Shown: positions 4,358 through 5,169 of the stretch, piece by piece | How the letters are laid out: every line of letters begins with the position of its first letter | How positions within the stretch are numbered: the stretch's first letter is position 1 | NCBI GenBank assembly: GCA_003151895.1 | Contig: PLYX01000242.1 | Span: forward strand, 1 to 5,169 | Reading direction: 5' to 3' | Source of the DNA: Solirubrobacterales bacterium | GTDB taxonomy: Bacteria; Actinomycetota; Thermoleophilia; Solirubrobacterales; Solirubrobacteraceae | Length of the DNA stretch: 5,169 bases | Notes under the pieces: generated by a model | Seen by the model: only the letters and a program-made list of their open reading frames with translations | Database searches by the model: none | What the model was told of the DNA's origin: nothing | Translations under genes and position numbers: made by a program

Positions 4358-5169
4358 GCCTAAGCGCGCGAGCATGCGCGAAGGGCCGCTTGCGGCGCTC
4401 TTCCGCAAGACCGAGGAGCTCGAGAAGGACCCGGGCGCAGAGCAGCGGCCCGCGCCCGACACCGCCACCCCGGCGGGCGCGTCGGAGCCCGTCGCCGAGG
4501 CGAGCGCGCCGCGGGCGCCGGTTGCACAGAGCGCGCCCGTGGAGCCGGCGCCCACCCGAGCCGGGCATCCCCGCGACAGCGGCGCCCCGCACCCCTCACT
4601 GCGTCCAAGCCTCGAGGAGAAGCAGGCTGCGCGCATCCCGAGCCCGCAGGAGCGCTTGCGCCACGCCTTCTCCTCGGAGATCCCCGAGAACTTGATGGAC
4701 CGGCCCGGCACGAGCGAGCCGGCGCCCGCCGGCGAGACACGCGTGCGCGAAGAGCCGCGTCCGTTCGGCGAAGCGATGCCGGTTGCACAACCGGTGATCC
4801 GCGTGGTGGGCGTCGGTGGCGCTGGCGCCAACGCGGTCAACCGCATGGTGGAGGCCGAGGTGGAGGGCGTGGAGTTTCTGGCGATCAACACCGACCTGCA
4901 GTCGCTGCAGCAGTCCACCGCCGACATCACCCTGCACATCGGCGCCGAGTTGACCCGCGGCCTGGGGTCGGGTTCCGACGCGAATGTCGGCAGGCAGGCT
5001 GCGATGGACGACTACGACCGCGTCAAGGCTCTGCTGAAGGGTTCGGACATGGTCTTCATCACCGCGGGAGCGGGCGGCGGGACCGGCACCGGGGCCGCGC
5101 CGATCGTCGCGCGGATCGCACGCGAAGTGGGGGCGCTCACCGTGGCGATCGTGACCAAGCCGTTCGGCT
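4344..5169 (+). CDS. ftsZ: FtsZ cell division GTPase with a long N-terminal extension (3' end outside window)
   Basis: Tubulin-like GTPase that forms the cytokinetic Z ring. The frame is open from ATG 4344 to the window end (275 full codons seen). The GTPase domain starts at about residue 150 (PVIRVVGVGGAGANAVNRM), followed by VEFLAINTDLQSLQQS, ELTRGLGSGSDANVGRQAA and DMVFITAGAGGGTGTGAAP, with the tubulin signature GGGTGTG at 244-250; all nucleotide-binding loops visible are intact. Before it lie about 145 extra residues: a basic N-terminus with SMREGPLAALFRKTEELEK (10-28), a Pro/Ala-rich linker, a predicted helical block (90-122) containing PSPQERLRHAFSSEIPENL, and a second linker. The extension keeps high GC3 codon use and begins at an ATG coupled to parA. 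An alternative start, ATG 4776, would give a standard-length FtsZ (residue 145) but has only a weak ribosome binding site. Whether this is the only FtsZ or a paralogue outside the dcw cluster cannot be seen here. Confidence 0.93.
   Translation, partial: MANPKPKRASMREGPLAALFRKTEELEKDPGAEQRPAPDTATPAGASEPVAEASAPRAPVAQSAPVEPAPTRAGHPRDSGAPHPSLRPSLEEKQAARIPSPQERLRHAFSSEIPENLMDRPGTSEPAPAGETRVREEPRPFGEAMPVAQPVIRVVGVGGAGANAVNRMVEAEVEGVEFLAINTDLQSLQQSTADITLHIGAELTRGLGSGSDANVGRQAAMDDYDRVKALLKGSDMVFITAGAGGGTGTGAAPIVARIAREVGALTVAIVTKPFG
4718..4739 (+). repeat. 22-nt exact repeat, copy 2 (in the ftsZ linker)
   Basis: Identical to 533-554 in the pilT tail and in the same phase, again coding PAPAGET, with the same 7-2-7 palindrome in its first 16 bases. 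It lies in the second Pro/Ala-rich linker, about 50 bp before the GTPase domain. Confidence 0.6.

Noticed and set aside
4776..4778. Internal ATG as the true ftsZ start (standard-length FtsZ)
   Set aside because: No good ribosome binding site, and the upstream 144 codons are open, codon-biased and begin at an ATG with AAGAGG coupled to parA. Kept as an alternative, not the primary call.
4061..4939. Minus-strand frame of 292 codons across the parA end and ftsZ start
   Set aside because: Antisense to two genes with clear motifs; the translation is Ser/Arg/Gly-rich without domain signatures.

Overview
The window is high-GC DNA with strong G/C at third codon positions. It looks like an actinobacterial chromosome, and the gene mix (type IV pilus retraction ATPase, actinobacterial ArsA/Get3-like ATPase, Soj-type ParA, FtsZ) fits a deep-branching class such as Thermoleophilia. 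That placement is inference; there is no rRNA here to test it. I see no mobile elements, CRISPR, tRNA or rRNA, so this is chromosomal core or near-core DNA.

Layout. (1) 1-587, +: C-terminal half of a PilT-type twitching ATPase, cut by the window edge. (2) 588-671: short AT-richer intergenic region with a probable operator and promoter. (3) 672-1028, +: HxlR-family winged-helix regulator with an N-terminal CPVC motif. (4) 1101-2441, +: uncharacterised 446-aa protein with a C-terminal half that resembles Apea/HEPN helical domains. (5) 2367-3497, -: ArsA/Get3-like ATPase whose 3' end overlaps gene 4 tail-to-tail by 75 bp. (6) 3498-3589: short divergent regulatory region. (7) 3590-4357, +: Soj-type ParA ATPase. 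(8) 4344-5169, +: FtsZ, cut by the right edge, overlapping parA by 14 bp and carrying an extension of about 145 residues before the GTPase domain.

The most notable region is the right half. A Soj-like ParA is translationally coupled to an N-terminally extended FtsZ, and no ParB gene follows parA. This suggests a ParA-guided Z-ring positioning or nucleoid-division coupling module, comparable in logic (not by homology of the whole system) to MipZ or MinD acting on FtsZ. The divergent ArsA-like protein lacks the signature lysine of the deviant Walker A motif (GAGGVGKTT), a trait of one member of the paired actinobacterial Get3-like ATPases; its usual lysine-containing partner is not in the window. 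The left half (pilT, hxlR) appears functionally unrelated.
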